Source: Megamonas funiformis (GTDB lineage Bacteria > Bacillota > Negativicutes > Selenomonadales > Selenomonadaceae). Taken from it: DNA of 64,000 nt. A program made the position numbers and the translations under genes. Where the stretch lies: NCBI RefSeq assembly GCF_010669225.1, contig NZ_CP048627.1, positions 1,067,292-1,131,291 on the forward strand. The letters are read 5' to 3'. Positions 43,259 through 52,256 of the stretch are shown here, one piece after another. Numbering within the stretch: the first letter of the stretch is position 1; each line of letters opens with the position of its first letter. Below the pieces are notes generated by a model that saw only the letters and a program-made list of their open reading frames with translations, searched no databases and was not told where the DNA came from.

Positions 43259-44026
43259 TTATTTAATAAATTGTTTAATTGTTTGTTCAACTAATTCTAA
43301 ATCTACAGTGGTATTATAACAAGGACCATTAGGTCGAATATTTAAAACTCCAGCAGATGGTAGAGGATATACGTCTTGTATGCCACTTGTTAAATCACGT
43401 TCACAAGCAATGGCTAATAACATTTTAGGGCGGAGTTCTTTGGCAATTTTACGAGCTAAAGTTCCACCTGTTGCCACACGGAAATGAAAACCCATTCTAT
43501 TTGCCATATCGATTAATGGGCCAATAGTACATTGATTGCAATGTTTACAATTATTGATGTCATGAGTTATTTTGTGTGGGCAAGTCGCTAGTTGTAGACA
43601 GTGTGGGGAGATAACTAATAAGTCTTTAGCTTCTACTTTGATGTTTTTATGTGTGAGTATATAGTTATTTAAGGCAATAAAGGAACGTTCAGTTTCACGT
43701 CGTCCTATGCCGAATATTTTTCCCCAGAGTATGATGATAGGGAAAAGAAAATTGATAAAATTGAAGATATATTTATCAAGAAAAGAAAAGGCTTTTATAT
43801 TTGCTATGTTGAAAATCATATTTAGAATGAATAGACAACAGAAAATAAATACTATGCTAACAAAGGTAAAAGCTAATTGGGCAATAAAAGCTAAGTCTAA
43901 GACAATTAGGCGTGGATAACATAGCCAGATAATCAAATAGGTGAGAAACATTATACTAAATAAGCTAATAGCAGCTAATTTTATAAATAAGCGTTTTTTA
44001 GTATTTTTTAAAATATCATTATACAT
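43259..44026 (-). CDS. DUF116 family membrane protein
   Basis: A 255-residue protein of DUF116. Two or three N-terminal membrane helices (about 12-36, 45-75, 85-105) precede a cytoplasmic domain with many cysteines: SPHCLQLATCPHK, then NNCKHCNQCTIGPL and ACERDLTSG, likely metal or iron-sulfur ligands. The VATGGTLARK segment is a family marker. No function is established. In this window it is monocistronic between folBK and fmt, each separated by a terminator. In other Firmicutes DUF116 genes often sit near def-fmt, as here, hinting at a link with protein N-terminal maturation; that is only a neighbourhood argument. Confidence 0.82.
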   Translation of the reverse strand: MYNDILKNTKKRLFIKLAAISLFSIMFLTYLIIWLCYPRLIVLDLAFIAQLAFTFVSIVFIFCCLFILNMIFNIANIKAFSFLDKYIFNFINFLFPIIILWGKIFGIGRRETERSFIALNNYILTHKNIKVEAKDLLVISPHCLQLATCPHKITHDINNCKHCNQCTIGPLIDMANRMGFHFRVATGGTLARKIAKELRPKMLLAIACERDLTSGIQDVYPLPSAGVLNIRPNGPCYNTTVDLELVEQTIKQFIK

Positions 44027-44065
44027 ATAGTTTATCCTAATCTTTCGTGTAGTGTAAAATTGGTA

Positions 44066-44108
44066 AAAAATTAGTAAGAAAGCGAAAATAGCTAGGCTAC
44101 TTTCGCTT
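44066..44108 (-). terminator. Terminator after fmt
   Basis: On the minus strand AAGCGAAA pairs with TTTCGCTT around an inner TAGC/GCTA stem, followed within 10 bases by a T-run. Confidence 0.7.
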
Positions 44109-44115
44109 GTTACGT

Positions 44116-45051
44116 TTAGATAAAAGATACATTATTTTCAAGTTCTTGTTTATGACCGTTTATATATGAACTTGCTGGCATTTTTGCTTTATTAGGTGGC
44201 TGAATTTCAAGAAGTTCAATCGCACCTTCACCAGTAGCTACAATAATACTTTGTTTAGTTAATTTTATGATTTGACCAGGATTTCCAGTTCCTGTAGTTA
44301 CTTTTGTTTGCCAGATTTTAAATTTCTTATTGTTTAAAGTAGTATAAGCGACTGGCCAAGAATTCAATCCACGTACTAAATTATGGATATCTTGGGCAGA
44401 TTTTGTCCAATCAATGCGACAATTATCATTGTTTAACATTTTAGCATAGCAAGATAAATTGTCATTTTGTTTTTCACGAGGAGCTTTATTTTCTTCGATT
44501 AATTGAACTGTTTGCAATAATAAATCAGCACCTTGAACCATTAATTTGTCATGAAGTTGTGCTGTAGTCATATCTGGAGTGATTTCGGTAGTAGCTTTTA
44601 ATATCATATCGCCAGTATCTAAACCAACGTCCATATACATAGTAGTGATACCAGTTTGTTTATCGCCACTGATGATTGACCAGTGGATTGGAGCTGCACC
44701 GCGCCAACGAGGTAATAATGAACCATGTACGTTTACACAGCTAAGTGGCGGTATATCAAGTATTTCTTTAGAAAGAATTTGACCAAAAGCGACAACGATA
44801 ATTAAATCAGGTTTTAATTCGCGAAGCTCAGCTACACATTCTGGTGTTTTGATTTTTTCTGGCTGATATACTGGTAAATTATGTTTTAGAGCATATTCTT
44901 TGACAGGGGACATAGCTAATTTTTGACCACGTCCTTTTGGTCTGTCTGGTTGTGTATATACAGCAGTTACATTGTAGTGTTGATTTAAAATATCTAAGCA
45001 AGGTACAGCAAATTCTGGAGTACCCATGAAAACAATATTTTTTATTGGCAT
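44116..45051 (-). CDS. fmt: Methionyl-tRNA formyltransferase
   Basis: Fmt (311 residues) formylates initiator Met-tRNA with 10-formyl-tetrahydrofolate. Signatures: IVFMGTPEFAVPCLDIL, then NVHGSLLPRWRGAAPIHW with the catalytic Asn-His, and MDVGLDTGDMIL; the C-terminal tRNA-binding domain follows (about 205-311). ATG 45051 with GAGGTG six bases upstream is the start; the GTG at 45060 is part of that ribosome-binding site. It follows def by 12 bases, the classical def-fmt order, linking addition and removal of the formyl group. Confidence 0.97.
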   Translation of the reverse strand: MPIKNIVFMGTPEFAVPCLDILNQHYNVTAVYTQPDRPKGRGQKLAMSPVKEYALKHNLPVYQPEKIKTPECVAELRELKPDLIIVVAFGQILSKEILDIPPLSCVNVHGSLLPRWRGAAPIHWSIISGDKQTGITTMYMDVGLDTGDMILKATTEITPDMTTAQLHDKLMVQGADLLLQTVQLIEENKAPREKQNDNLSCYAKMLNNDNCRIDWTKSAQDIHNLVRGLNSWPVAYTTLNNKKFKIWQTKVTTGTGNPGQIIKLTKQSIIVATGEGAIELLEIQPPNKAKMPASSYINGHKQELENNVSFI

Positions 45052-45063
45052 GGAAAACACCTC

Positions 45064-45522
45064 TTATTTTTGAGCTTTATGAAGATTATTGGCAATATCA
45101 ATAAATAATCTTCCATGTAAATGGTCTATTTCGTGTTGAAGGCAACGTGCAAGAAGTCCTGTAGCAGTAATGCGATGACGTTTTCCACGACGATTTAAAT
45201 ATTCAACGCTTACTTTAGCAGCACGTTCTACTTCACCATAAATTTCGGGTACACTTAAACAGCCTTCAGTGTCTATCTCAGTGCCTTCTTTGCGAATAAT
45301 AGTAGGGTTGATGAGTTCTAAAAGTCCTTCACCTATATCGATAACTACTACTTGGATAGATTGACCAACTTGTGGTGCAGCAAGACCTACACCATTAGCT
45401 TTATACATAGTTTCTGCCATATCATCAAGTAAAGTACGGATTGTTTTATCAATTCTTTCAATTGGTTGAGCTTGTTGTTTTAAAACAAGCTCACCAGCTT
45501 TTTTTATATCTAAAATAGCCAC
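45064..45522 (-). CDS. def: Peptide deformylase
   Basis: PDF (152 residues) removes the formyl group from nascent proteins with a divalent metal. All three motifs are intact: GVGLAAPQ, EGCLSVP and QHEIDHLHG. The start is GTG at 45522 with AGGAGG eight bases upstream; the open frame continues 16 codons further upstream without a ribosome-binding site, across the likely promoter. Co-transcribed with fmt. Confidence 0.97.
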   Translation of the reverse strand: MAILDIKKAGELVLKQQAQPIERIDKTIRTLLDDMAETMYKANGVGLAAPQVGQSIQVVVIDIGEGLLELINPTIIRKEGTEIDTEGCLSVPEIYGEVERAAKVSVEYLNRRGKRHRITATGLLARCLQHEIDHLHGRLFIDIANNLHKAQK

Positions 45523-45560
45523 GAGAATTCCTCCTATAATTTCAAAGTTAACTGATATAA

Positions 45561-45589
45561 ATTTTAACATAGGAAAGAGTATAAAGCAA
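45561..45589 (-). promoter_or_regulatory. Promoter of def-fmt
   Basis: Minus-strand -35 TTGCTT (45584-45589), 17-base spacer, -10 TAAAAT (45561-45566), about 40 bases before the def start. Confidence 0.55.
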
Positions 45590-45651
45590 AGATAATAGTA
45601 TTTATGGTATAATAAGAAATGTCAAAAAATTGAATTGGAGAATAATAGCTT

Positions 45652-46215
45652 ATGAATAGAAGTAGAACATATTTGACACCAAATCGACATGAAAAATACA
45701 TGGTAGTAGATGGCTATAATATAATAAATGCATGGGAAAGTTTAAAGAAATTCATCAATGATGATTTAGATTTTGCTAGAGAAAAATTAATTCATCTTTT
45801 AATGGAATATGGACAATATGAAAAATATGATATTACTATAGTTTTTGATGCACAATATACTAATGCGGAAGAAAATGTCGAAGAAATATCTAAACATTGT
45901 AAAGTGGTTTATACAAAGGAAAAAGAGACAGCTGATAGTTATATTGAACGCAGTGTATATGAAGCTACTAAATATTATGGTAGAGAAGTATATGTAGTAA
46001 CTTCTGATGGAGCAGAGCAGTCTTTGATTTTAGGAGCAGGAGCATATCGTATTTCTGCAAATGAATTATGGCGAAGAATAAAACATAGCAAAAAAAATAT
46101 TCGCGATGAATATACAGGTGAGCATGTATTGCCATTGAGAAGAAGTGAAATCGGCTCAAGAATAAATGATGAAGTCATGGCAAAATTAGATGAACTCAGA
46201 AAAAGAAAAAGTTAA
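45652..46215 (+). CDS. NYN-domain ribonuclease (YacP/Rae1 family)
   Basis: A 187-residue NYN (PIN-like) nuclease of the YacP family (former DUF901). Core motifs: MVVDGYNIINAW with the first acidic residue, then ITIVFDAQYT, ADSYIERSVYEAT, and VVTSDGAEQSLILGAGA. B. subtilis Rae1 cuts mRNA in the ribosomal A site, so this is probably a translation-coupled endoribonuclease. In many Firmicutes yacP follows rlmB; here it lies 13 kb away, before the rimP operon, separated by a 215-base leader. ATG start with TTGGAGA upstream. Confidence 0.9.
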   Translation: MNRSRTYLTPNRHEKYMVVDGYNIINAWESLKKFINDDLDFAREKLIHLLMEYGQYEKYDITIVFDAQYTNAEENVEEISKHCKVVYTKEKETADSYIERSVYEATKYYGREVYVVTSDGAEQSLILGAGAYRISANELWRRIKHSKKNIRDEYTGEHVLPLRRSEIGSRINDEVMAKLDELRKRKS

Positions 46216-46309
46216 ATGAAATAATTTAAATTTAATAAAATGATGATAAGCTATTGTAAATAGCAGAAATTATTTTATAGAGATATTTTTTGTATAAATG
46301 TATAAAATC

Positions 46310-46338
46310 TTGCATAGATAAATTTTCTATGCTATACT
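46310..46338 (+). promoter_or_regulatory. Promoter of the rimP-nusA-infB operon
   Basis: -35 TTGCAT (46310-46315), 17-base spacer, -10 TATACT (46333-46338), upstream of the leader hairpin and rimP. Confidence 0.65.
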
Positions 46339-46367
46339 AGTTAAAGAAGTTAATTTGATTATTCCTT

Positions 46368-46393
46368 AAAGAGTGGGTAGACGCCCACTCTTT
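46368..46393 (+). ncRNA. Leader hairpin upstream of rimP
   Basis: A perfect 10-base-pair hairpin, AAAGAGTGGG and CCCACTCTTT with a six-base loop, about 30 bases after the promoter and without a T-run, so not a terminator. Similar AGTGGG/CCCACT hairpins precede rimP in other Firmicutes. A regulatory role (mRNA stability or autoregulation by an operon product) is inferred. Confidence 0.6.
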
Positions 46394-46430
46394 ACTTTAT
46401 ATTGGGGATAATATTACAGGAGGTGTTTCG

Positions 46431-46877
46431 ATGGCAAATCGTGTGGAAGAAGCAGTTGAAAAAATTGCTGAAGAAATTTTAGCTAATACTGATTATGAAC
46501 TTGTTGATGTAGAGTATGTAAAAGAACGTGATTGGTTTTTACGTGTATACATCGATAAAGAAGGTGGCATTGGCCTTGATGATTGTCAGGAAGTAAGCGG
46601 CCTACTGGATGAAAAGCTTGAAGAATTAAATATTATCAATGACCGCTATATTTTGGAAGTGTCTTCACCAGGACTTGACCGTGCGTTGAAAAAAGAAAAA
46701 GATTTTAAACGCGAAATGGGCAAATTGGTGGATATTACATTATATAAGGCTATTGATGGTGAAAAAATGATAACTGGTAAATTAACTGGTTATACAAAAG
46801 ATATTATTACTATTGATGAAACTAGAGAAATAGCATTAAAAGATATTGCTTTAGTTAGATTGCATATTGATTTTTAA
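46431..46877 (+). CDS. rimP: Ribosome maturation factor RimP
   Basis: RimP (148 residues) is needed for 30S subunit assembly. N-terminal domain (DYELVDVEYVKERDWFLRVY, then IDKEGGIGLDDCQEVS, LEVSSPGLDRALK) and the small Sm-like C-terminal domain are present. ATG start with AGGAGGTG upstream. It opens the conserved rimP-nusA-rnpM-L7Ae-infB-rbfA-nrnA-truB operon, whose products act in transcription elongation, translation initiation and ribosome or tRNA maturation. Confidence 0.96.
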   Translation: MANRVEEAVEKIAEEILANTDYELVDVEYVKERDWFLRVYIDKEGGIGLDDCQEVSGLLDEKLEELNIINDRYILEVSSPGLDRALKKEKDFKREMGKLVDITLYKAIDGEKMITGKLTGYTKDIITIDETREIALKDIALVRLHIDF

Positions 46878-46905
46878 ATTAAGATTAAGGAGTAAATGTA
46901 ATTAA

Positions 46906-48021
46906 ATGGCAACCAAAGATAAAGGCTTTTTAGATGCGTTAAAAGAAGTTGGACAGGAGAAAGGCATAGCACCAGAAGTATTATTTGAAGCAGTAGAAGC
47001 AGCATTGGTATCTGCTTATAAAAGAAATTTCAACACTGCTTCTAATGTGCGTGTGTATTTAGAAAGAGCAACTGGCGAATTTCATGTATACGCTCAGAAA
47101 AAAGTTGTAGAAAAAGTGGAAAATAAAGTTACAGAGATTTCTTTATTACAAGCTCAAAAACAATTTGGTGAAAGCATTGTTTTAGATGATGTAGTAGAAG
47201 TAGAAGTAACACCTGCTAACTTTGGACGCATTGCAGCTCAAACTGCAAAACAAGTAGTAGTACAGCGTATTAGAGAAGCAGAACGTGGTATTATCTATGA
47301 GGAATATTCTAACCGTTCTAGTGATATTTTAACTGGTACTGTACAGAGAATGGAAGGTCATAATGTATTTATTGACCTTGGTAAAACAGAAGCTGTACTT
47401 GCACCATCTGAACAGATCAGTACAGAACAATATAAACATAATGACCGCATTAAAGTTTATGTAGTAGAAGTAAAAAGAACTTCTAAGGGTCCTCAGATTT
47501 TAGTATCTCGTACACATCCTGGCTTATTGAAAAGATTATTTGAACTTGAAGTACCTGAAATTCAAGAAGGTACAGTTGAAATTAAATCTGTAGCTCGTGA
47601 GCCAGGTATGCGTTCCAAAATAGCGGTATTTTCTGCAAATGAAGAAATCGATCCAGTTGGTTCTTGTGTAGGTCAAAAAGGTTTACGTGTTCAAGCTGTA
47701 GTAGATGAACTTCGTGGCGAAAAAATTGATATCGTAAAATGGAATGAAGACCCAGCAAAATATATAGCAAATTCTTTAAGCCCTGCAAAAGTTGTATCTG
47801 TTGCAGTAAATGAAGAAAAGAAAATGTCTAGAGTAATCGTACCAGATTATCAATTATCTTTAGCTATTGGTAAAGAAGGACAAAACGCTAGATTGGCTGC
47901 AAAACTCACTGGTTGGAAAATCGACATTAAGAGCGAAACTCAAGCTGCAGAAGAAGGCTTTGATTCAGACGATATGAACATGGTTAATGTTGTAAGTGAA
48001 GAATCTTTTTCTGTAGATTAA
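46906..48021 (+). CDS. nusA: Transcription termination/antitermination factor NusA
   Basis: NusA (371 residues) binds RNA polymerase and nascent RNA, affecting pausing and termination. Domains: N-terminal polymerase-binding domain (about 1-125), S1 domain (about 133-200; GTVQRMEGHNVFIDLGKTEA) and two KH domains (about 205-345; DPVGSCVGQKGLRVQAVVDE, then LAIGKEGQNARLAAKLTGW). It lacks the acidic repeats of E. coli NusA, as usual in Firmicutes. ATG start with AAGGAG upstream. Confidence 0.97.
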   Translation: MATKDKGFLDALKEVGQEKGIAPEVLFEAVEAALVSAYKRNFNTASNVRVYLERATGEFHVYAQKKVVEKVENKVTEISLLQAQKQFGESIVLDDVVEVEVTPANFGRIAAQTAKQVVVQRIREAERGIIYEEYSNRSSDILTGTVQRMEGHNVFIDLGKTEAVLAPSEQISTEQYKHNDRIKVYVVEVKRTSKGPQILVSRTHPGLLKRLFELEVPEIQEGTVEIKSVAREPGMRSKIAVFSANEEIDPVGSCVGQKGLRVQAVVDELRGEKIDIVKWNEDPAKYIANSLSPAKVVSVAVNEEKKMSRVIVPDYQLSLAIGKEGQNARLAAKLTGWKIDIKSETQAAEEGFDSDDMNMVNVVSEESFSVD

Positions 48022-48044
48022 TAATAAATAGGGAGCGATAAGTA

Positions 48045-48314
48045 ATGAAAAAACTTCCTGTTCGTTTATGTGTGGGCTGTCAAGAACCTCATAATAAACG
48101 TGAAATGATTCGTATAGTTAAAAGTCCAGAAGGTGAATTCAGTGTAGATTTCACAGGTAAGAAATCTGGACGTGGTGCTTATATTTGTAAGAATATTGAA
48201 TGTCTAAATACAGCAGTGAAACAGCGTCGTTTAGAAAAATCTTTTAAATGTCAGATAGATAATTCAGTATATGAACAGCTAAAAGAGGAATTTGCCAAAC
48301 TTGATGAACAATAA
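48045..48314 (+). CDS. rnpM: RNase P modulator RnpM (YlxR, DUF448)
   Basis: An 89-residue YlxR-family protein: RLCVGCQEPHNKREMIRIVK, the GRGAYICKN segment and a basic C-terminus. In B. subtilis YlxR/RnpM binds the RNA subunit of RNase P and modulates its activity. ATG start with GGGAGCG upstream. Its end overlaps the L7Ae-like gene by 11 bases. Position between nusA and infB is the family standard. Confidence 0.93.
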   Translation: MKKLPVRLCVGCQEPHNKREMIRIVKSPEGEFSVDFTGKKSGRGAYICKNIECLNTAVKQRRLEKSFKCQIDNSVYEQLKEEFAKLDEQ

Positions 48315-48618
48315 AGTTAAATTAATAAATATTGTAAGCATTGCATGTCGTGCTGGTAAAGTTATATCTGGAGAATTTGTCATTGAAAAAGCTTTAAGCA
48401 GTAAAAATAATATTAAATTGATATTATTGGCAAATGATGTTGCTGATGCGACAAAAGCTAAATATGAAAAAATGGCAAAAAATAGTAAAGTTTTGTTGAG
48501 ATATACAGAACTTACAAAAGATGAGATGGCAAATTCTATTGGGAAAACTGATAGAGCAGCTATAGCGATTTGTGATGAAGGCTTTAAGAAAGCCATTTTA
48601 AAGATATTGGATAATTGA
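48304..48618 (+). CDS. L7Ae/L30e-family RNA-binding protein (YlxQ)
   Basis: A 104-residue L7Ae-type protein: [29 protein letters not shown], and a C-terminal [14 protein letters not shown]. YlxQ proteins bind kink-turn RNA; their target in Firmicutes is not certain. Start ATG 48304 overlaps rnpM; TTG at 48292 lies closer to the AGAGGAA site and is an alternative that adds four residues. Part of the nusA-infB operon. Confidence 0.9.
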   Translation: MNNKVKLINIVSIACRAGKVISGEFVIEKALSSKNNIKLILLANDVADATKAKYEKMAKNSKVLLRYTELTKDEMANSIGKTDRAAIAICDEGFKKAILKILDN

Positions 48619-48637
48619 AAACCCTGGGGGTGGCTTA

Positions 48638-50935
48638 ATGTCCAAATATAGAATTTATCAACTAGCTAAAGAGTTTTCTTTAGATAGTAAAAAAATAATT
48701 GATATTTTAAATAAAAATAATATTAATGTTAGTAACAACCTAAACTTGGTTGGCGAGAAAGAACGTGAGGTTATAGCTAGTATCGTGAATAATAAAGATA
48801 ATAATAAACAACAAACAGTAAAAAAAAATAATCAGCAGAATGTAAATCATAAAAATAATAATTCTGCAAATAATAATAACAACAATAATAAAAACAAAAA
48901 TAATCAGAATAATACACATCAGAACAATAATCGCAATAATACTAGAAATAATGCTAGTACAAATGAACATAAAACAAAAAATACTCCAGTAAATAATACT
49001 GCTAATAATAAAAATCGTAACAATAAAAATAATCGTCCACAAAATAACGATAAAAACAACAATCGCAATAACAATAAGAAAAATAATAACAACAATAATA
49101 ATTTTAATAATAAATTTGCTGGCAATAAAAAGAATAAAGGCAAAAATGCTAAGCCTGTAGTGGAAAATAAACCACAAGAAATCATTCGTCCAAAACATAT
49201 TAAAGTTGGCGAAACAATTACAGTTAAAGAATTAGCTAGTAAAATGACATACCCTGTAACAGATGTTATCAAAAAATTAATGTTACTTGGTACAATGGCT
49301 ACAATTAATCAGGAACTTGATTTTGAAACAGCTTCTTTGATTGCAGAAGAATTTGGTATTGCTGTCGAAGAACTTCCACCTGAAGTTGATTTAACAGAAA
49401 TCCCAGAATTTGAAGATGACCCTAAAAACTTAGCACTTCGTCCTCCTGTTGTAACAGTAATGGGACACGTTGACCATGGTAAAACTTCTTTACTTGATGC
49501 TATTCGTAAAACATCTGTAACATCAAATGAAGCAGGTGGCATCACTCAGCATATCGGTGCATATCAAGTTATGTGTAATGGTCAAAAAATTGTATTTTTA
49601 GATACACCAGGTCATGAAGCTTTCACAGCTATGCGTGCTCGTGGTGCTCAGGTTACAGATATAGCTGTACTTGTAGTTGCGGCTGATGATGGTGTTATGC
49701 CTCAGACTTTAGAAGCTATCAACCATGCTAAGGCAGCAAAAGTGCCAATCGTTGTAGCTATCAATAAAATGGATAAACCAGGTGCAAATCCTGACCATGT
49801 AAAACAACAGCTTGCTGAACATGAACTCATTCCAGAAGAATGGGGCGGTACTACAATCATGGTACCTGTTTCCGCGAAGAAAAAAGAAGGTATTAATGAC
49901 CTTTTAGAAATGATCTTATTAGTAGCAGAAGTACAAGAACTCAAAGCTAATGCTAATCGCGAAGCTCGTGGTGTAGTAATTGAAGCACGTCTTGATAAAG
50001 GTCGTGGCCCTGTAGCTTCTGTACTTGTACAAAATGGTACACTTCATATCGGTGATTTTATTATTGCAGGTACTGCTTGTGGTAAAGTTCGTGCAATGAT
50101 CAATGACCGTGGTGAAAAAGTTAAAAAAGCTGGTCCTTCTATGCCAGTAGAAATTTTAGGTCTTGCTGATGTTCCAGAAGCTGGGGACGAACTTGCAGCA
50201 TTAGATGAAAAACTTGCTAAAACTATTGCTGAAAAACGTATTGAAAAACAGCGTAATGAACTTATGCGTTCTAAGAAAGTTTCTTTAGATGACTTATTCA
50301 ATCAGATTAACGAAGGCGATATCAAAGAATTAAATATCTTGATTAAAGCTGACGTTCAAGGTTCTGTAGAAGCAGTATCTTCTTCACTTTTAGGTCTTAA
50401 TAAAAATGAAAGCGAAGTTCGTGTAAGTATCGTTCACTCTGGCGTTGGTGCTGTAACTGAATCTGACGTAATGCTCGCTTCTGCAGCAAATGCTTTAATT
50501 ATTGCATTTAACGTACGTCCAGATGCAAATGCACGTAAATTAGCTGATACTGAAAAAATTGATATTCATACTTATCGCGTAATTTATGAAGCTATCGATG
50601 ATATTCAGGCAGCTATGAAAGGTATGCTTGCACCTAAATATAAAGAAGTAATTCAAGGTAAAGTAGAAATTCGTCAAGTTATGAAATTCTCCAAAGCTTT
50701 AGTTGCTGGTTCTTATGTACTTGAAGGTAAAGTATGTAATAACTCTAAAATCCGTATTATTCGTGATAATATTGTATTATACGAAGGTCAGATTGAATCT
50801 TTACGTCGTTTCAAAGATGATGTAAAAGAAGTAGCAACTGGTTATGAATGCGGTATTACTATTGATAATTATCGTGACTTTAAAGAAGGCGATATCCTTG
50901 AAGTATATGATATGGAAGAAATTCCACAGAAATAA
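48638..50935 (+). CDS. infB: Translation initiation factor IF-2
   Basis: IF-2 (765 residues) is the GTPase that brings fMet-tRNA to the 30S subunit and promotes subunit joining. N-terminal IF2_N module (about 1-50), then a linker (about 55-170) made mostly of Asn and Lys, a second IF2_N-like module (about 185-240) and the G domain with [17 protein letters not shown] and NKMDKPG, followed by domains II-IV. The Asn-rich linker replaces the charged or Pro/Ala-rich linker of most bacteria. ATG start with GGGGGTGG upstream. Codon use is that of a highly expressed gene. Confidence 0.97.
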   Translation: MSKYRIYQLAKEFSLDSKKIIDILNKNNINVSNNLNLVGEKEREVIASIVNNKDNNKQQTVKKNNQQNVNHKNNNSANNNNNNNKNKNNQNNTHQNNNRNNTRNNASTNEHKTKNTPVNNTANNKNRNNKNNRPQNNDKNNNRNNNKKNNNNNNNFNNKFAGNKKNKGKNAKPVVENKPQEIIRPKHIKVGETITVKELASKMTYPVTDVIKKLMLLGTMATINQELDFETASLIAEEFGIAVEELPPEVDLTEIPEFEDDPKNLALRPPVVTVMGHVDHGKTSLLDAIRKTSVTSNEAGGITQHIGAYQVMCNGQKIVFLDTPGHEAFTAMRARGAQVTDIAVLVVAADDGVMPQTLEAINHAKAAKVPIVVAINKMDKPGANPDHVKQQLAEHELIPEEWGGTTIMVPVSAKKKEGINDLLEMILLVAEVQELKANANREARGVVIEARLDKGRGPVASVLVQNGTLHIGDFIIAGTACGKVRAMINDRGEKVKKAGPSMPVEILGLADVPEAGDELAALDEKLAKTIAEKRIEKQRNELMRSKKVSLDDLFNQINEGDIKELNILIKADVQGSVEAVSSSLLGLNKNESEVRVSIVHSGVGAVTESDVMLASAANALIIAFNVRPDANARKLADTEKIDIHTYRVIYEAIDDIQAAMKGMLAPKYKEVIQGKVEIRQVMKFSKALVAGSYVLEGKVCNNSKIRIIRDNIVLYEGQIESLRRFKDDVKEVATGYECGITIDNYRDFKEGDILEVYDMEEIPQK

Positions 50936-50946
50936 GGAGTATATTA

Positions 50947-51303
50947 ATGGGAAGCGTTCGTATAGAAAAAGTACAAGAATTGATTAAACAAGAAGCTAGT
51001 GAAATCATCATGAGAGAATTGAAAGACCCTCGTATCGGTTTTGTAACTATTACAGAAGTTGATGTATCTAGTGATTTACACAATGCTAAATTATATGTAA
51101 GTATTTTAGGCAGTGATAAACAAATCGAAGATACATGGAAGGGCTTAAATTCTTCCTTAGGTTTCATTCGCAGAGAATTAGCGCATCGTATTCGTTTAAA
51201 ATTTATTCCAGAAATTAAATTTTTCATGGATACTTCACTTCAATATAGTGCACATATTCAAGAATTATTGATAAAAGTGCAAAAAGATGAGGAGCAAAAA
51301 TAA
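50947..51303 (+). CDS. rbfA: Ribosome-binding factor A
   Basis: RbfA (118 residues), a KH-like 30S assembly factor. RIEKVQELIKQEASEIIMRE, DPRIGFVTITEVDVS and the LRxRIRLKxxPE-type segment (AHRIRLKFIPEIKFF) are present. ATG start with AAGGAG upstream, 11 bases after infB. Its TAA overlaps the nrnA ATG. Confidence 0.96.
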   Translation: MGSVRIEKVQELIKQEASEIIMRELKDPRIGFVTITEVDVSSDLHNAKLYVSILGSDKQIEDTWKGLNSSLGFIRRELAHRIRLKFIPEIKFFMDTSLQYSAHIQELLIKVQKDEEQK

Positions 51304-52256
51304 TGGAAGTAACACTAAAACAAGCTGGTGAATTAATTGAAAAAGCTAATAAAATAGTGTTATCTTCTCATGTAAATCCTGATGGTGATAATGTTGGTTC
51401 AACTTTAGGGCTATATCATGCCCTAAAGGGAACTAATAAAGATATAAAAATTTTATTAGATGATGATTTACCAGATAATCTCGGTATGATGGAAGGTTTA
51501 GATTTATATCAAAAACCTCAAGATGGTGAGATTATAGAGTGTGATTTACTTGTGATTTTAGATGTTGATGTTGACCGTATCGGCAGAGTAAAAGATGTAG
51601 TAAAAGCACCTATTTTGAATTTAGACCATCATATATCTAATACAAAAGTATCTGATTATTGCTATGTTGATGCTAAAGCGGCAGCTACAGCTCAAATTGT
51701 CTATAGTTTAATAAAAGAAATGAATTGGCAATTTAATTTAGAAGCAGCTACATGTATTTATACAGGTCTTTGTTCTGATACAGGATTTTTCTGTTATAGC
51801 AATACAACACCTTATACATTAAAAGCTGCTGCGGAATTATTAGAAATTGGTGTAAAACCAGATAAAATTTCTGAAATATTTTACCAACGTTCTTTTTCTA
51901 GTGTAAAGGCAGCTGGAAGAGCTATAGATACTATTGAGTTGTATCATGATGGCAAAATTGCTTTGATGATTATTGATAAGGCTTTAAAAGAGTCTGCTGA
52001 TAATACAGAGGGCTTTGTTAATTTTGCTAGAAATATTCGTGGTGTAGATGTAGCTGTGATGATTAAATATGCTGATGATGAAGTAACTAGAGTAAGTATG
52101 CGTTCAAAATCAGTAAATGTCAGTGAGATTGCTCAATCTATTGGCGGTGGCGGTCATATTCGTGCAGCGGGTGCGACTGTATATAAAAATCTTATGGAAG
52201 CAAAAGATATCGTACTTAATGCTATTATCAAAGGAATGAATAAAGAAAATGCCTAA
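51303..52256 (+). CDS. nrnA: DHH-family oligoribonuclease/PAP phosphatase NrnA
   Basis: NrnA (317 residues) degrades very short RNA and dephosphorylates 3'-phosphoadenosine 5'-phosphate (pAp). DHH superfamily motifs: SSHVNPDGDNVGS, then LLVILDVDVDRIG, LDHHISNTKV and the DHHA1 GGGGHIRAAG near the C-terminus. Start ATG 51303 in TAATG overlap with rbfA and GAGGAGC upstream. Its end overlaps truB by eight bases. Confidence 0.95.
   Translation: MEVTLKQAGELIEKANKIVLSSHVNPDGDNVGSTLGLYHALKGTNKDIKILLDDDLPDNLGMMEGLDLYQKPQDGEIIECDLLVILDVDVDRIGRVKDVVKAPILNLDHHISNTKVSDYCYVDAKAAATAQIVYSLIKEMNWQFNLEAATCIYTGLCSDTGFFCYSNTTPYTLKAAAELLEIGVKPDKISEIFYQRSFSSVKAAGRAIDTIELYHDGKIALMIIDKALKESADNTEGFVNFARNIRGVDVAVMIKYADDEVTRVSMRSKSVNVSEIAQSIGGGGHIRAAGATVYKNLMEAKDIVLNAIIKGMNKENA

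Noticed and set aside
48740-49198. Long hydrophobic open frames on the minus strand opposite infB
   Set aside because: They are the mirror of the AAT/AAC/AAA-rich IF-2 linker, have no ribosome-binding site and encode only Ile/Leu/Phe repeats.
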